The notes: generated by a model not told the origin, from the sequence alone. 64,000 nt of DNA from Ulota crispa (GCA_963920765.1 OY987251.1:12899219-12963218), one strand, 5' to 3'; shown: positions 45,040 to 58,000, counted from the stretch's first letter. Numbers and translations: made by a program.

Positions 45040-46079
45040 GTAGCCAGGTAAGATTTAGACCAATTTTCGCCAGAAAAAAAAAACAGTTCGCATGGATGGA
45101 ACTGTGAGGAATGTTTCTCTGAAAGCATCTTGTGAAGCTCATGCCAATCTCATACGCAGGGCAGGGATTGGCTTCCGAGGCTCGTGTACCTCAGGCTCAG
45201 AGGCATTGTGAGTACATGGCCTCAATGAGAGATTGTCCTGCAAAACCAGCTGATGGTGCACCTTGATGCAGGTGTCCCTTGTCAGAAAAGGACCAAATAT
45301 CTCTGCTAGAGGCTGAGGTTAGATAACAATGACATGCCCTTTTGTGGGGACAGGGTAGAAAATTTCAGCTTTTCCATTGGCCCAGAAATATAAGAGTTTA
45401 GATCAATGTTTAGGGAGAAATATTAGCCTCACCAGCTGGAATCCGGCATTTCAGTTTTAATCGAATATCCATTAGCATCCAACAATTATTTCTACTAAAG
45501 CTTCTATATTTCTGTAGTAAAATACTGTAATTAGAGTTTTTGGAAAAAAAATTGCTAGTTTTTAATCTTGTAGTTTTAAGTTTCAATTGGTTTTTTTGCA
45601 ATTTCAATTTGTTGACAACACACTCACTGTTGGTTCTCCTCAAACATTGGTTTAGATATTTGCCACTAGGATATTGAAATTGGTAATTTTGAATTCACAT
45701 TTGGGTTCAGAGACATTGATTTAATCTAGAACCATGGAGGAGGAAGATATCATTGAACAAAACCATAATAGGGAGCAAATTATTACTTTTACCTTGGTAT
45801 GTAAAAACTTTGAAATTTTGCCACTCTACTCCCACAAAACGGCATGTCATCTAATCCCAACCCTAAATAGAATCAATCAATAGGTGAGTGTTTTAGGAAA
45901 ATGCAAGGATGGCATCCATCTTTCACCAAGTCTCCTCTTTCCCCAAATTCCCTCTTTCTTTTAACCAAGGTGAACACACCCCTTCATTGCCCCCTGCCTA
46001 GGTGAATGGGGTAAGGAATCTATGTAATGCATGTTCATGTCTTTGGGCCAAGGTGGAAAATTGCTGCTTTCTTATATAT
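45040..46079. other. Unassigned sequence with an X fragment
   Basis: 45655-45845 is a one-armed fragment of the X foldback family (ATTTTGAATTCACATTTGGG, GAACCATGG, TTATTACTTTTAC). The rest shows no gene. The 77-codon minus-strand frame at 45410-45643 has no domain. Confidence 0.5.
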
Positions 46080-46290
46080 TAGGGTGAAAGTAAAAATCAA
46101 CCCCTATTTTGGAGTTGGTTGATTTTGTCCCTTTTTGGGATTCCTGAATAAAACCAAGGAAATCAAAATTCTTAAATTCAACCTCCTGACAATAAATTCC
46201 CAAACTCTTGCAATTTTGAAATGTAAAAAATGTGGAACTTTTTCACCTTGGCTCCACAAACTTATAAAGCAATTGTCCAAACTCCCAACC
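46080..46290 (+). repeat. W2: dispersed repeat
   Basis: Matches 33857-34075 in the same direction. Limits unknown. Confidence 0.6.
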
Positions 46291-46299
46291 CCATTCATC

Positions 46300-47660
46300 C
46301 ATGCGGAGGATAATGAGAAGGTTAGTTCAAATTGGCCCTAAAATAGGCATTTTCCAATTTCAAGAATATTCATTCTCATTGCCCATTTGGCAAAAATTAA
46401 ACAAAGACACTCTCTATAGTCCCAAATAAAGACAAGTGCATACATTTACACCATTAATCCTTGCGCAATTTCCCTCAAGATATATGCCACTAGGGACAAC
46501 ACTATTTTGTGAGCCAAAATGGTGAGCATGTGAGCAGTGAGCCAAGATTTGGCTAGCAGGAATCAATTTTGATCTTGAAATCAATGATTTAAAAAAAAAG
46601 TAACTTTTTCAAAAGATAAAAGTTTAAAATGCACAATTATGGGGCCTTATGTACATGATTACCTGTGAAATTGAGTATTTTGACAAAAAATCTAAGCTCA
46701 CCGCTCATGGCTCATTGATCCCTGCTCATGAAATAGCATTCCCCATGCCACTAGCCCATTCCAACAACCAATTATTGCAAATCTTCATAGATGAAGAGAT
46801 GGCAAAATTTTCCCATGCACAAAAATCTCAAGGCTAGAACATTTTGTCAGTTTTATCTCTTCCAAATTAAGTAGTAGGTTCTAAATGCAATGCTAACAAA
46901 AATTAAAAAAAAAATTGAGCTAAATTTACATTAGGAATTATTTTTGGACAAGACATGTTTTTTCATTTATAAAAAGAAAAGAGAAAAAAAAAAAATTCAC
47001 TTATATTTTGTGGAAAAGTGTAGGATCATAGACCAAAATACTGTTAAAATTAATCACACAATCTTAAAGACCATTGTTTAAGGGTTAATGTTTAATTTTT
47101 GGACATTTTCAGAAAGTAAGGAATTTGGAGGTGTTGACAATACATGTAAAGTGCATAAAGTTGGCCCTAGGCTCTCTTGTTTTAATGGGGTATAAATGTT
47201 AGGGTGCACTTTCCTTATCTAAGAGCCCAGCCTTTTGTGAAAATTTCCAGCTAACAAGACACAAATCTTTATTCTTTGGGCTCATCCAAAACTTGAAGGA
47301 TATTCTGAGCATCAATGCATGATGCTGCCACTCAAACAAAACCTCTCTGCTGAATTGTGCTAGTTTGTGATATCTCTATTGGACTCGATTGGATTCATAA
47401 ATTCCAAGCTCTGGCATTTATTTGTTTTAGGGGTAATTACCAAACTTCTCGAGACCTTTCATAAAGTGATTGACAGTTTTGAAAAAAAATCAACTTGTCC
47501 TAGCCGGCAATAAACCTCCAAGGTATAACTATTTCTACTTAGCACTTTGTTTGATGACCACTTGTGTTTGATAGAGCACTACAATCCTATTGCTGACAAT
47601 TGTGCAAGCGCAAAAAATCTCTTACAAATGAATATTCAAGTGAATTGAAACAAAGCATGA
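46300..47660. other. AT-rich intergenic sequence
   Basis: No gene recognised. A solo TTAA-type tip (TTTAAGGG then TTAA) near 47090 has no partner found. Confidence 0.4.
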
Positions 47661-47668
47661 TATCTTAA

Positions 47669-48075
47669 GGGAATTGATATGTGCACACCGGGGGTTGATA
47701 TTTGCACACCCCTGGGGTAAATTATAGATTTCTACATTTAAAAAGTTGAATTTGAGAATTTTGAATTCAGATTTGGACTCAGAGACCATGATTTAGTTTA
47801 GAATCATAAAAAAAGTTGCAATTCAACAACACCCGATTAAAAAGTTTAACTAGGGAGAATAGTATTACTTTTACTTTTGTTTATAAAAGAAAATAAGCTT
47901 CTTCATTGGGTGTTGTTCAATTGTAACTTTTTTTTATGGTTCTAAACTAAACCATGGCCTCTAAGTCCAAATTTGAATTCAAAATTCTCAAATTCAACTT
48001 TTTGAGTGTAGAAATCTATAATTTACCCCAAGGGGTGTGCAAATATCAACCCCCGGTGTGCACATATCAATTCCC
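47669..48075. mobile_element. X2: 407-bp foldback with 8-bp TSD
   Basis: GGGAATTGATATGTGCACAC at left and the exact inverse GTGTGCACATATCAATTCCC at right. Arms of about 185 bp. The 8-bp TSD TATCTTAA is at 47661-47668 and 48076-48083. The TTAA of the right TSD is also the left TTAA of C4. Homologous to X1. Confidence 0.87.
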
Positions 48076-48083
48076 TATCTTAA

Positions 48084-49015
48084 CCCCCAAGGGACCAAGC
48101 CCTTTTTTCAATGAAAGTTACTAAAAACTGCCACTTTTGGGGGAATGAGTACAAAGGTAGGAAAAACAATTATTTTTGGAAATCCAACCGTAAGATCTTG
48201 CCCTAGACTATGGGAGGTAATTGTGGAAAAAAATTAGCTCATTCTAGATATAGAGGAGTGAGATATTGACTTTTGAAGTGAAAAAAAAAGTTTTTTTCCT
48301 TGCTGCCCAAAAATCTCAGAAGCCTTTGATTGCCTCTAAATAAATAAAAATGCTCTATGCAAATGTGAGGTTTATTTTTCCCATGTAGAAGACCAAGTTA
48401 GGTAAGTGTGGGAGAATTTTCAAATGAATTGGAGGTGTGAATCATATTTTGTAAAATCTTGCAATGCCGTAAGGCCATCAAATTTGCATATACACTAGGC
48501 AAAATTGGAGGATTTATGTAAAATTGTGAAATGTGAGTTACTTTGATCTGAATGACAAAAACCAAGGAATCTTAGTCTACTACAACAAGGAAAAAAAAAA
48601 GGTCAAAAAACAAATTCACAAAGAGCACAAAAAGTATAGCACCAAAGGCAAAAGGAATGGAAGTATGGGAGTTCCGTACCTGCTCGCAAACTAAAACTTT
48701 TCAATCATAAAGTGGAATTGAATGATTCAAAGCTCCCTACATATGTATAAATCTAAAGAACCAATTTCAGATTTTTATTTTGAAAAAATGTTATTTTTAA
48801 AAAAGTTTTTGGCTGCCCAATCTCCACCTTCTTCAGAAATTCATGCATAACTTCTTTAATAAATGTTGGAATGAAGAAAAAATTAAATGCCCTCGTAGTT
48901 CTTTGAATTCCTCATCTTCCATAAAAGTTTCAAAAAATTATACAAAGTAATTTAGTTGCAAGTACATGCCCAAAATCCCAACTGTCCCCCGAGGGGACAG
49001 TTAGTCCTTTAGGGG
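48084..49015 (+). mobile_element. C4: 932-bp TTAA element
   Basis: TTAA at 48080-48083 and 49016-49019. Ends CCCCCAAGGGACC and TAGTCCTTTAGGGG. A perfect 8-bp stem CTGTCCCC/GGGGACAG, loop CGA, lies just inside the right end (48982-49000). Confidence 0.9.
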
Positions 49016-49049
49016 TTAATAAAGAAGTTGTGCATTATAGATATTGTGG

Positions 49050-49695
49050 GTAATTGAGTCACTTTAGAAAAATACTCCGATGTTTTGCCATACTTTGAAA
49101 AAACGCCCTTGTAATTCTCAAAAATTGCAAAAACACCGTTGTAAGGATTTCATACTACTGTGGTGCAACCATATTGTAGTCAGCAAAAAGTATCCGACCA
49201 CCCCCCACATTCACCCATACGTGATTTGAATTCATCGCTCCTTCTACTTTTGTATTTCACTATTAATTAATTTTCCTACATTGTGATATATATGTTTTCA
49301 AGTACTCATATATGTTTGCAAGTTTTTCATACTTGCATATGTCATATTCATTTTCACAATTGAAGACTTTCCTTTAGAGAACAAAGTGGTGTACAGTACA
49401 AAATTGAGCATGGAAAAGCATTGAACACCATATTTGATCAATATGGAGTTGTGAATTATATATGGAGTGTATCTGGACCAACACAAAGTTTAGATATACT
49501 CCACATATAATTAACAACTCCATATTGATCAAATATGGGGTTATTGGCTTGAGCATGCGTGCGGCTCAATGTATCATTGCAATGTACGGAGTATATGTTT
49601 TATAGAACTCTACATGGGTACTCTTGCAGTCTTGAGAATTACAAAGTTATTTTTTGTAATACGGAAAAGTAAAGGGGTATTTTTCGGGTTTCCCT
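49050..49695. mobile_element. Probable foldback element, outer arms about 70 bp
   Basis: TTGTAATTCTCAA near 49110 faces TTGAGAATTACAA near 49632. The surrounding 60-70 bp also pair loosely (GAAAAATACTCC with GGGGTATTTTTC). Single copy, exact ends and TSD not resolved. It encloses a near-perfect inner hairpin. Confidence 0.5.
49428..49538. repeat. Long hairpin, 25-bp perfect arms
   Basis: CCATATTTGATCAATATGGA plus five further bases are exactly inverted at 49514-49538. The pairing continues inward imperfectly. Two overlapping minus-strand frames here are by-products of the hairpin. Confidence 0.9.
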
Positions 49696-50154
49696 TATAT
49701 TTATATTACCCATAATATTATAGATAATGTGTTCTACCCATAAATATGGATAGGATAACCTAAAGAAACCCACCATTGTTTTGAACCAATGACATGAAGA
49801 GGAGGATTCATATGGGTACTACACGAAGGACCACTTGTATAAATATCTAGAGAGTCGGTATTTGGTGGTATTAAAAGGACCGTACTCTACGACCATCCTT
49901 TCCTGAGATATATACGGGGTCTCCATCATTTGGTTGGAAAGACTGTCCCTCGGAAGTCGTTATGGTTCTAGATATCTTTTAGAGGGTTCTCAACCCAAGC
50001 CAGGGAATGGGACTGTAACTTTATTTTGGTTGGTGGGTTTAGTTGTGTGGGAGAATGAGAGATTTTAGGGTTTCAATTCAACCATAATAATGTATAATCA
50101 AGAGATGGTCCCTTCAAAACAACCTTCTTGGATAGCAAATTTGTTCAATTCTCA

Positions 50155-50392
50155 ATGCCCTCGGATTTCCATTGTAATGTTTGCTTGAATGACATGTTGC
50201 TTGCAATAGCTCACATCTTCTTAGCAACAATTTACAAGAGGCTGCAAGAGGTCTTTCTTTGATGCCTAGATTTGTGACAAGAGTGGGAGGATTTGGCCAG
50301 TGAAAGGGGTTGCAGTTTTTTGGGATATGGAGCAGTGCAGAAGCGACTAGTTCTCAGTCCCAAAACCCGTGTACGTGTTGATGATGCCCTCA
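50155..50392 (+). repeat. Q3: diverged Q-family fragment
   Basis: Motif order as in Q1/Q2 (CATGTTGCTTGCAATAGCT, AGCAACAATTTACAAG, GGATTTGGCCAGTGAAAG, GTTGATGATGC). No TTA flanks found, and the left limit is unclear. Confidence 0.55.
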
Positions 50393-50437
50393 CCTCTATT
50401 TCAACTTTGTTGGCCACTCAAAAGGGTTACAAGGTTA

Positions 50438-50797
50438 GAGCATCTGCACCCTTGTACACAACCTGGAGCTACCAAAAGCAAGTGTCAAGGGTGCATTTAC
50501 AATTGCAGGCTTGCTCAAATCTCATATGTCGCACTACTGTCTAAGAACATATCATGGAAACTAGTGTTGGGCTTCAAGTGCAAGCTTTTGTTGCAGACCA
50601 ATCAACAAGCTTTGATCATCTTGAATTTGGGGGCACTAACAATTACCAAAACCCTCAACATTGTTAATTCTAAGTTGAAATTAAGCAAGCCTTGTTTTGT
50701 TTACAGCTTTGGCAAGTCTGCGGTTTGGCGTGCCAAACCAAGCGGCCACGCCAAGCGCTCTCACAAGTTTGTTGCGGGTGTAATAGTGCAAATGCTC
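50438..50797. mobile_element. Y: Harbinger-like MITE, 360 bp
   Basis: GAGCATCTGCACCCTTGTAC at left, GTAATAGTGCAAATGCTC at right. The TTA TSD is at 50435-50437 and 50798-50800. A GC-rich patch (about 50710-50765) lies inside. The 157-codon frame across it shows no domain and is not called. Confidence 0.78.
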
Positions 50798-50800
50798 TTA

Positions 50801-52309
50801 TATGCAATATTTGACTTGCCAAGTGTTTACATTTATTTTTGAAGAAATCATTATTCATTCTAAGTTTGGTGTGCTCTATCATGTGCTCCACTTAATGATT
50901 GGTCAATTGACTATTTATGAGGCATGTTTGAAGAGCAAGGTTGGAAGTCAAGAATATTGAGAGTTCAAGAGACACTACTTGACTCACTCAATTTTAAGTG
51001 TCAAGAGAACATTTTAAGGAGATTTGAACACTTATCATCCAAGTATTGCTTGTGTCAAACCCTTTGAGTATGTTTACACTACCACCCATTCTATCTATAA
51101 AACACATGAAGGCACATTATTCAAATTTGCTCTCCTTTGGTTGATTCTACAATGGATAAAAATGAATTTATAGAATAGCTCAAGTATAATGATTTCTAAC
51201 CCTTGATTTTATGATCAAGGAAAAAATTCTTGTACACTTTTCTTGGAATGATACAAAGATATCACTAAAAATGACAGACCTTTTCAAATACAACACCATA
51301 AAGTGCAACAATACAATTGTGTTACATGTTATGAGCTATCTAGAATGATCAATGAGGTCATGCAATTTCAGTTGAAAAACATAATTTCCAAATACCATTC
51401 AAATCAACGCTAGACATATTAATAGAATCAAAGGTAAATTACAAGATCATGTACTATAAGATCTCCTCCTATTGTTTAGAATGAGTATTGGAGGCTTAGC
51501 AAAATTACAAGCCCTACAAGTGCTTCTTAATTTGTGAGTTTCTTATAATGTATTGAGCCTAGGCCGGGTACATTACAAGTATGTGTGAAATGTTGCTACC
51601 TTGTATGATATTCCTATTGTACCTTTGTACAAGTATAAAGGGCTACAAAAGCATGGATTTAATATGGTATCTACACTTGAGTTGACACACTCAAGTACAG
51701 TGCCATAAATTTTTAATGATTTTTTGGTGTTGTGTACCATCATGATTGAATTATTTCCTTATTTCCATTGGAACCCAAGGCTCTTAGCCATTATTGCACT
51801 CAAAGTTTTTAATTGGGAAAAGTAGGTTTTAAGGTATTTTTCATACCTCAAAGTACAAATAAAACCCTTTATTGGAATCTAGATCCCTAGAAACGGGTTT
51901 GGAGGGGGCATCTAAAGGGTTCATAGTTTTTTTACCAAGTAAAGAGGATGCCACAAAAAATAAATAAAATACATGGAGTTCTAAATAGCATTTCGTAAAT
52001 TTCAACACAAACCATATATTAAATTTGCTTCAATTGCTTATTAAATGAAAGATATACAGTTATTGTAATGCATTGATTGATTAGAACGGTTCATTGTAAT
52101 ACAAAATTCCTTAAACCTTTACAACACGAACATTTTGCCCCCTCAGTATGAATCAACATAATTAAAATATCTATGTGAAAAAATATAAATTCAAAAAAGA
52201 ACAGTTACTGTCAATAAAAAATAACAACAAAAATCCATGAAAAATTTACAAATATGCAAGTGTTATAGGTGTTAAATGGGTATAGTTTTAAAGCCACACA
52301 CGCAAACAA
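50801..52309. other. AT-rich intergenic sequence
   Basis: No gene, TIR pair or repeated segment is recognised over about 1.5 kb. Confidence 0.4.
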
Positions 52310-52680
52310 ATTTCTTTCAAACTTAGATGAAGTACAGAAAAGCACTAGGAAAAGTTTGAGCCCTTCAAACGCCCCAATATCAGTTGACAAAGTAATTTAT
52401 TATTTGGGGGCTAGGTATGCTAGCGTGAGTATAAGAAAAATCACTCATATCTATCATTATCTTGTATGAAGGACCTTAGCCACATGCACATTTCAAATCA
52501 ATCCAAAAGGCATTATACTCATACAATATGTAAATGTACTCACTTGTCATTATTCAAGTACTTCACTCATCTATTCAAATAGAATAAAATAGTATATATG
52601 GTTCTATTGTACATTTGTCCCATAGCTTTATCCCATTGGGATGGCATAATAATATAACTTTCATGATTGCACTTAAAACC
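52310..52680 (+). repeat. V2: dispersed repeat
   Basis: Homologous to 30225-30565 (TTATTTGGGGGCTAGGTATG, CTCATATCTATCATTATCT, GCCACATGCACA). Non-coding. Confidence 0.7.
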
Positions 52681-52689
52681 GCTCAAACA

Positions 52690-53868
52690 TCAAAAGCTTT
52701 TAAAATCCTCCAAACAAAAAGTTAAATGGCTTGGAATGACATTTAACACCAAATAGACAATACATTCAAAATATGAAAAATAGATGAATGTAAACATATT
52801 TATCCTTTGCATCCCGAACTTGTTTTTTCTTTCACCCACATGTTCCTAGATTCTAGTGATGATTTTCTTACATTTCCACAATACAAAGTTCCAAGATTTT
52901 TCTTTGCAAATATTCTTGAGTTTAGTTTGTTTCACCTCAAAACTAACTTCCTAAGTTAAAGAATAGTACTCCAAGAATGACTTGAAACATGATAGAAAAT
53001 CTTTGAAGTTGTCAAAATAAAACTTAACATAACAAACATTAAGGAAAATATCTTAAAAGTAGGATATTCATTCCAAAATAAATTCTAGAAGCAAATTAAG
53101 AATTTTCTTTTTGGTTTTATTGATAAGGATTGGTAGGTGCAATGGTCAATCCAACAATACAATTACAATCTATAGTTTATAACTTTTATCTAAAGTAGCC
53201 ATTTGATTATTCTTCTATATTGCACCTTTGTGATACAGTTTCAAGTTTTGGCAAACCCAAAGTATGCGCTAGTCCTTGAGAGATCAAGGATTAGGGACAA
53301 TTCATACTATGGCTCACACCCCCAATTCAAGAAGCTCCAATTCAATGTGAGTTCCTAACTTCGTTGGGTTGCAAAGGACAAAAGAAAAATACTAGAAAAA
53401 ATAATGATAATTTAAGGTAAGAAAATTGTTAGAATTTTGCTCCCAAATTTGGTCTCCATTTTTGCTAAACCCAAATCTTAAACAAAATCACACTTTGTTG
53501 ACTTGAAAACTTCCAAAAAGTGTTGCCATATAAGCATTTCTAAATGGATTGAAACATAGTGCAACATTATTAAGTCCCAATTTTCATTTCCTCACTAGTG
53601 AGATTTTGAGATTTCATATTGTGAAATGCTCCTCAATAATAACCTTAAGAAGACCCCTAAATCAAAATTTGAAACGTAAACGTTGCTTAAATGAAATCCT
53701 TTATCTTCGATTTCCCTTCTATCTATGAACATATCTACAAAAAGTGCGGAGTGTGTTACGCTACATCTCTGTAATGCAAGAAATTGGTGAGTAGTGTCAT
53801 GGTGCATAACGCCACTAGTAGCATTAGAAAAGAAACATGTCTAAAATTTTGTTCAAGTGATGTTTACG
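52690..53868. other. AT-rich intergenic sequence
   Basis: No gene recognised. Around 53280-53600 there is weak similarity to 7220-7600. Confidence 0.4.
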
Positions 53869-53985
53869 TAGGGTAAGGGCCTCACACAAGTGCATTCTCA
53901 CGTTTAAGCCACTGCTTAGTAGGGCTCTGCCCTTCTTCCTAGTGGCTTAAACATAAGAATGGACTCGCGTGAGACCCTTACCCTA
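53869..53985. mobile_element. P1: 117-bp foldback
   Basis: TAGGGTAAGGGCCTCACAC faces GCGTGAGACCCTTACCCTA. Arms of about 48 bp pair up to CCACTG/AGTGG around a GGGCTCTGCCC centre. Related pieces lie at 19978 and 23230. No clear TSD. Confidence 0.75.
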
Positions 53986-53989
53986 CACA

Positions 53990-55089
53990 AAAAAACAGTT
54001 AAAGAATGGAGGTGCAACTAGGAGGTTAATTTGTAGCGAGAACGCTCTCCGAAACTCTTACTATAACTCAAATATTAAGGACATGATCCAGTCACCTATT
54101 CTTACCCCTGTTACCAGTAGCAATTCTTCAATTCATGGATTGGTTGTGCTTGTTAGCAACATATATACGCGTAACTTAGTTACTGAAATCGCAAAAGAAT
54201 TTCGTACATAGTGATAAAAAGTCAGGCTTGGCTCTTGTAACCAAATATCTCTCCATAGCTCAATATATACCCAAATTCACACTCCAAATATATTGGAATA
54301 CTTGAGGTGACGTAAAGAAAAACCATCTTACAACCCCCTAAAGCAGATCAGACCACCAAAACAAACCATAAAGAAAACATTGCTATTTCACAAACCCTAA
54401 TGTGCACCCTGCAGTCACGATTTGTAAATAAAGTAATCAAGCATGCAATGAAAGTTAAGTGTTTGAATACCTTTAATTTCATAACTGGCACGGAGTACTA
54501 CATTCCAAATCCTTGTACCGAAGAATGCCTGTACTGTACATTTGTTAAGCAAAGCATAGTCGTCGCGGACATCAGCATGCTAGCACAAAGTGAGCTTCAA
54601 AGATGTCAACAGGATATATGATAAGACTTCAGGCAACAGAGTTTTATAAGAAACTTCATAGAACAGGCTCTCATAAAGATGTCAAAATTGAAGGGTTAGA
54701 ATCCTAGGATGTACTCGAAGAAAAGAACGCGACAAGCGGTATGGATGAATCATGAGTAGAAATAAACGAAACAAATCTAGTCTGCAGAGTCTAAAAACTA
54801 GATCTAACAAATGTACAGTACAAGGGCCTTTGATAGCTGAGAGTCAATATACCAAAATTTACCACTGTAGAATCTGCAGTACTTGGTGTTGGATACAAAA
54901 GAGATAGCCGACAATGAGGTCATCAAAAAGGTTTTGACCACTCTCCACAAAGAACGGGTTAGTTGGATACCAGATTTTTGTGCAAATTTTCAAGCTACGA
55001 AAAGAAGGTGAGTCTAAGAATTTACCGAGATAAAATACTGATCCTTAACGTTGTTGGAAAAGCATGTCGACAGCCAAGAAATACTTAGC
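53990..55089 (-). other. 3' flank of the ankyrin/RCC1 gene
   Basis: Lies downstream of the stop codon on the minus strand. More GC-balanced than the repeat region. The 3'UTR must start here, but I cannot fix its end or the poly(A) site. Frames in it are short and unrecognised. Confidence 0.4.
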
Positions 55090-58000
55090 TTAGGTGTCCA
55101 CGGGTTTGACGATTCGTACACTCTTGTATAAACGCCGCAAATCCTTCATAGCCTCTTCCTCTTTCTGGATGTTGCGGATGGGAGAAGGGTTAGAGATTTC
55201 TGGTCTGTACCACCGATTGGGAGTCTCTGTGGATGGAGAAACATGGTCGAAGATCTGGCCGCTGCTTCCAGGTGCAGACATCATCGAGCCTAAGGGACTA
55301 GTTAGCTGAGGGCTGCCTCGTGATACAATGGGCCGCTGCTGTGCTTTGTGTTGCTTCACCTGCACAAAACCACAGAAACATCCAAATCATCGGTGAGGCA
55401 TGGGACGCATGACAATACCACGATTTCAAAAGAAAGACTTAGCATCACACTTGTATGATCATTGAATTAGAACATACCTGCTGTACTTGGATATCCCGCA
55501 ACAAAGGAGCAGAGGTTCCTGGAGATCGCCCTGCCCAAGCAGGGGGGCTATTCTCTGGATGCAAAGCCTGAGAATGCTTTACGGATTCTACAGCAATAGG
55601 GGCCGAACTTCGAACAAACTTGCTAAGAGGCACGCGGAGCACACTTCCATCTACTTCATCAATGACCGACTCACTCGAAAGTTCACTACGGCCCAAGTTT
55701 ACCCTACTAGAACTCGATCCTGCGGAACTCAACTTTGCAGAACTGAGGGCAACAGGAGGAGTTCTAGCCTTTGCACCGGATCCTTCGCCCTTTTCCAAGC
55801 TTGGATATCTTACTACTGTAAGCTTTCCTGAAGCATTCACCAATTTCATGGCCGTTTCTTGAGGACTATTTCCCACTGTGGCTTTCTCGCCATCCAATGA
55901 TTTGCCGGCAATGCTTAGCTTTGCAGATGGACTACCGCCGATCTCGGTAGAACCATTTGCTGTTGCCTTTGACCGGATCACCTTCCCACTCTGCTGGGTC
56001 TGTATATCCCGTAATGATGCGGACCCCTTAGGCATGTGCATGCCTCCCCATGCCGGACCATCCGCTTTCGGTGCAGGAGGAGGAGACGGAATTAGTGGTT
56101 TGGGTGGCGCTTCCAGTGCGCCGCTGAGAAACATGGAGAGCCCACCTTTTTTTGCTTTCTTCTTAGATGATGGCTTTGGTGTTTGTGCATTTGTCCAAGA
56201 GTGGGATGAGGCAGCTAAACCAGTTGCAGAGAAGCCTGAAATCTCCTTGAATCCCACGGATGGTGGTGAGGTACTTTGAGGGGTCTCAAGCTCAGATATA
56301 GATGGTGCCGAAGGAAAAGCCTGACTAGGTTCTCCTGCACTCTCTAGTAAGGCGATCTGGTGAAGAGTCTCCTGCCAAATGATAACAAAAAATAGGCGAT
56401 TAAATTCTCAACATATAGCAAGAGCCTAGGCAAACGAAAAAAGAAACAAATTTTCTGGGAACAATGTGCTTATCGACAAACTAACAATAATACCTGAAGG
56501 TCGAAGTTTTCATCTTTATTTGCATCCTTAGATTTCACAGCTGCAGGAGAATCAACACTCTGTCCACGTCCTCCTGAAACTTTGCCCTTTCTTCGCCCGA
56601 TGCGGCCACCATGTTTGGAAGTGGCTATATTTTCTCCTTCACCTGGCGCAGCCTTGATCTCTTTATCAACAGAGCTTCTTCTATTAATCTTCGATGCTGC
56701 TATCACTGGAGGTAATACTCCAGACTCAAGCAACGAAAGAGAAATCTCTAACTCGGGCTTCGACAGAAGCTTGGCCAACTGCTGGCTATCAAGATCATGA
56801 CCTTTAAGCTGTTTTAATTCAAGCGCTTCGATTTGTTGCAGCTTTTTCCGCACAGCTCTTGATTGTTTAGCTACTGCGTCCTCTTCTCTCGTTTCTCCTG
56901 AGAGCAAGAAACCTTTACTTGGTGTCTTCTCTCCTTTGAAATCTAGCTCCCTACTTCCAACCCGCAAATTGCGTATCCGGGAATCACAAGTATCACTGTC
57001 CTCTTCTTCACTATCTATAACGACAGGGAGCGTCGCACTGGGCGTTGGTAGTAACCTCTGGCTCCATGGCTCATTGGAACTAGAGTCAAGAACCTTCTCT
57101 AACCCGGCCAAAAGGGCAGCCGGTAATTGCCCATAAGTCGACGACGAGGTAGTGAGGATATAATCCAGATTACGGAGTACTAGATCCTGCAAGTGCCAGA
57201 GACGTTATTCAAAACGTACGTAAACAAAGAATACAGAAGGAGAAAAATACTACCAAAAATAACAACGTGAATCGTGCTTAGCGAAGTCCAAACCCACGCT
57301 ACTTTAGTAGCGTGTGTAATATATTTTTGGGAGCCAGAACCTCCTTGCGCCACAGGATTGAAAAATTCCAACGGTTATCGATGCTAGCTGATATCAATGG
57401 CCCTAATTGCAGCTTCGCTCGAGATATTGCACAATGGGATGAAGAACATAATCATGTAACACACGTGTATCATGAGGTAATAACATGGTGCTCGAGTTGA
57501 AAAGATTGATACAGAGTAAGAACTGTTTACCTCACAGTATCGCTTCAAGTGATCTGCGCCAAGAGAATCTGCAAACTCAAGCAATTGTAGAGCATTCTTA
57601 GGCTCTACCATGGAATCCGCAACCACCTTCTGACACATATCTTTCAAACTCGGTACTCCTTCATCCATTCTACTCGGCGCTGCAGCCCCAACTATCCTAG
57701 GTTCCTCCTCCACCTCAACATCCTCATCGGCAGATTCTTCACCTTCTCCAGTTGCCTTAGGTACTGCAAGCACCTCATTGACTGATTTTGTAGAAAAAAC
57801 AGGAGAATACAGGGAAGCAACAGCCAATGAGTGAGTTTCTCCCACAGACAATCCTGTGACATGCTTTGCACCATGAACACGAACAGGAGAAGGATGAACA
57901 TCTGCCTTGCTGCCTTCACCATCCCAGGCATAAACGTTCCCAGTGAGAGTTGCAACTGCGGTCCGGTACTTGCCGGCTGCAACAGCCACAGCTTGATGGC

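Noticed and set aside
55487-56279. Plus-strand open frames of 80-133 codons
   Set aside because: Antisense to exon 9 of the ankyrin/RCC1 gene, whose splice sites and domains are clear.
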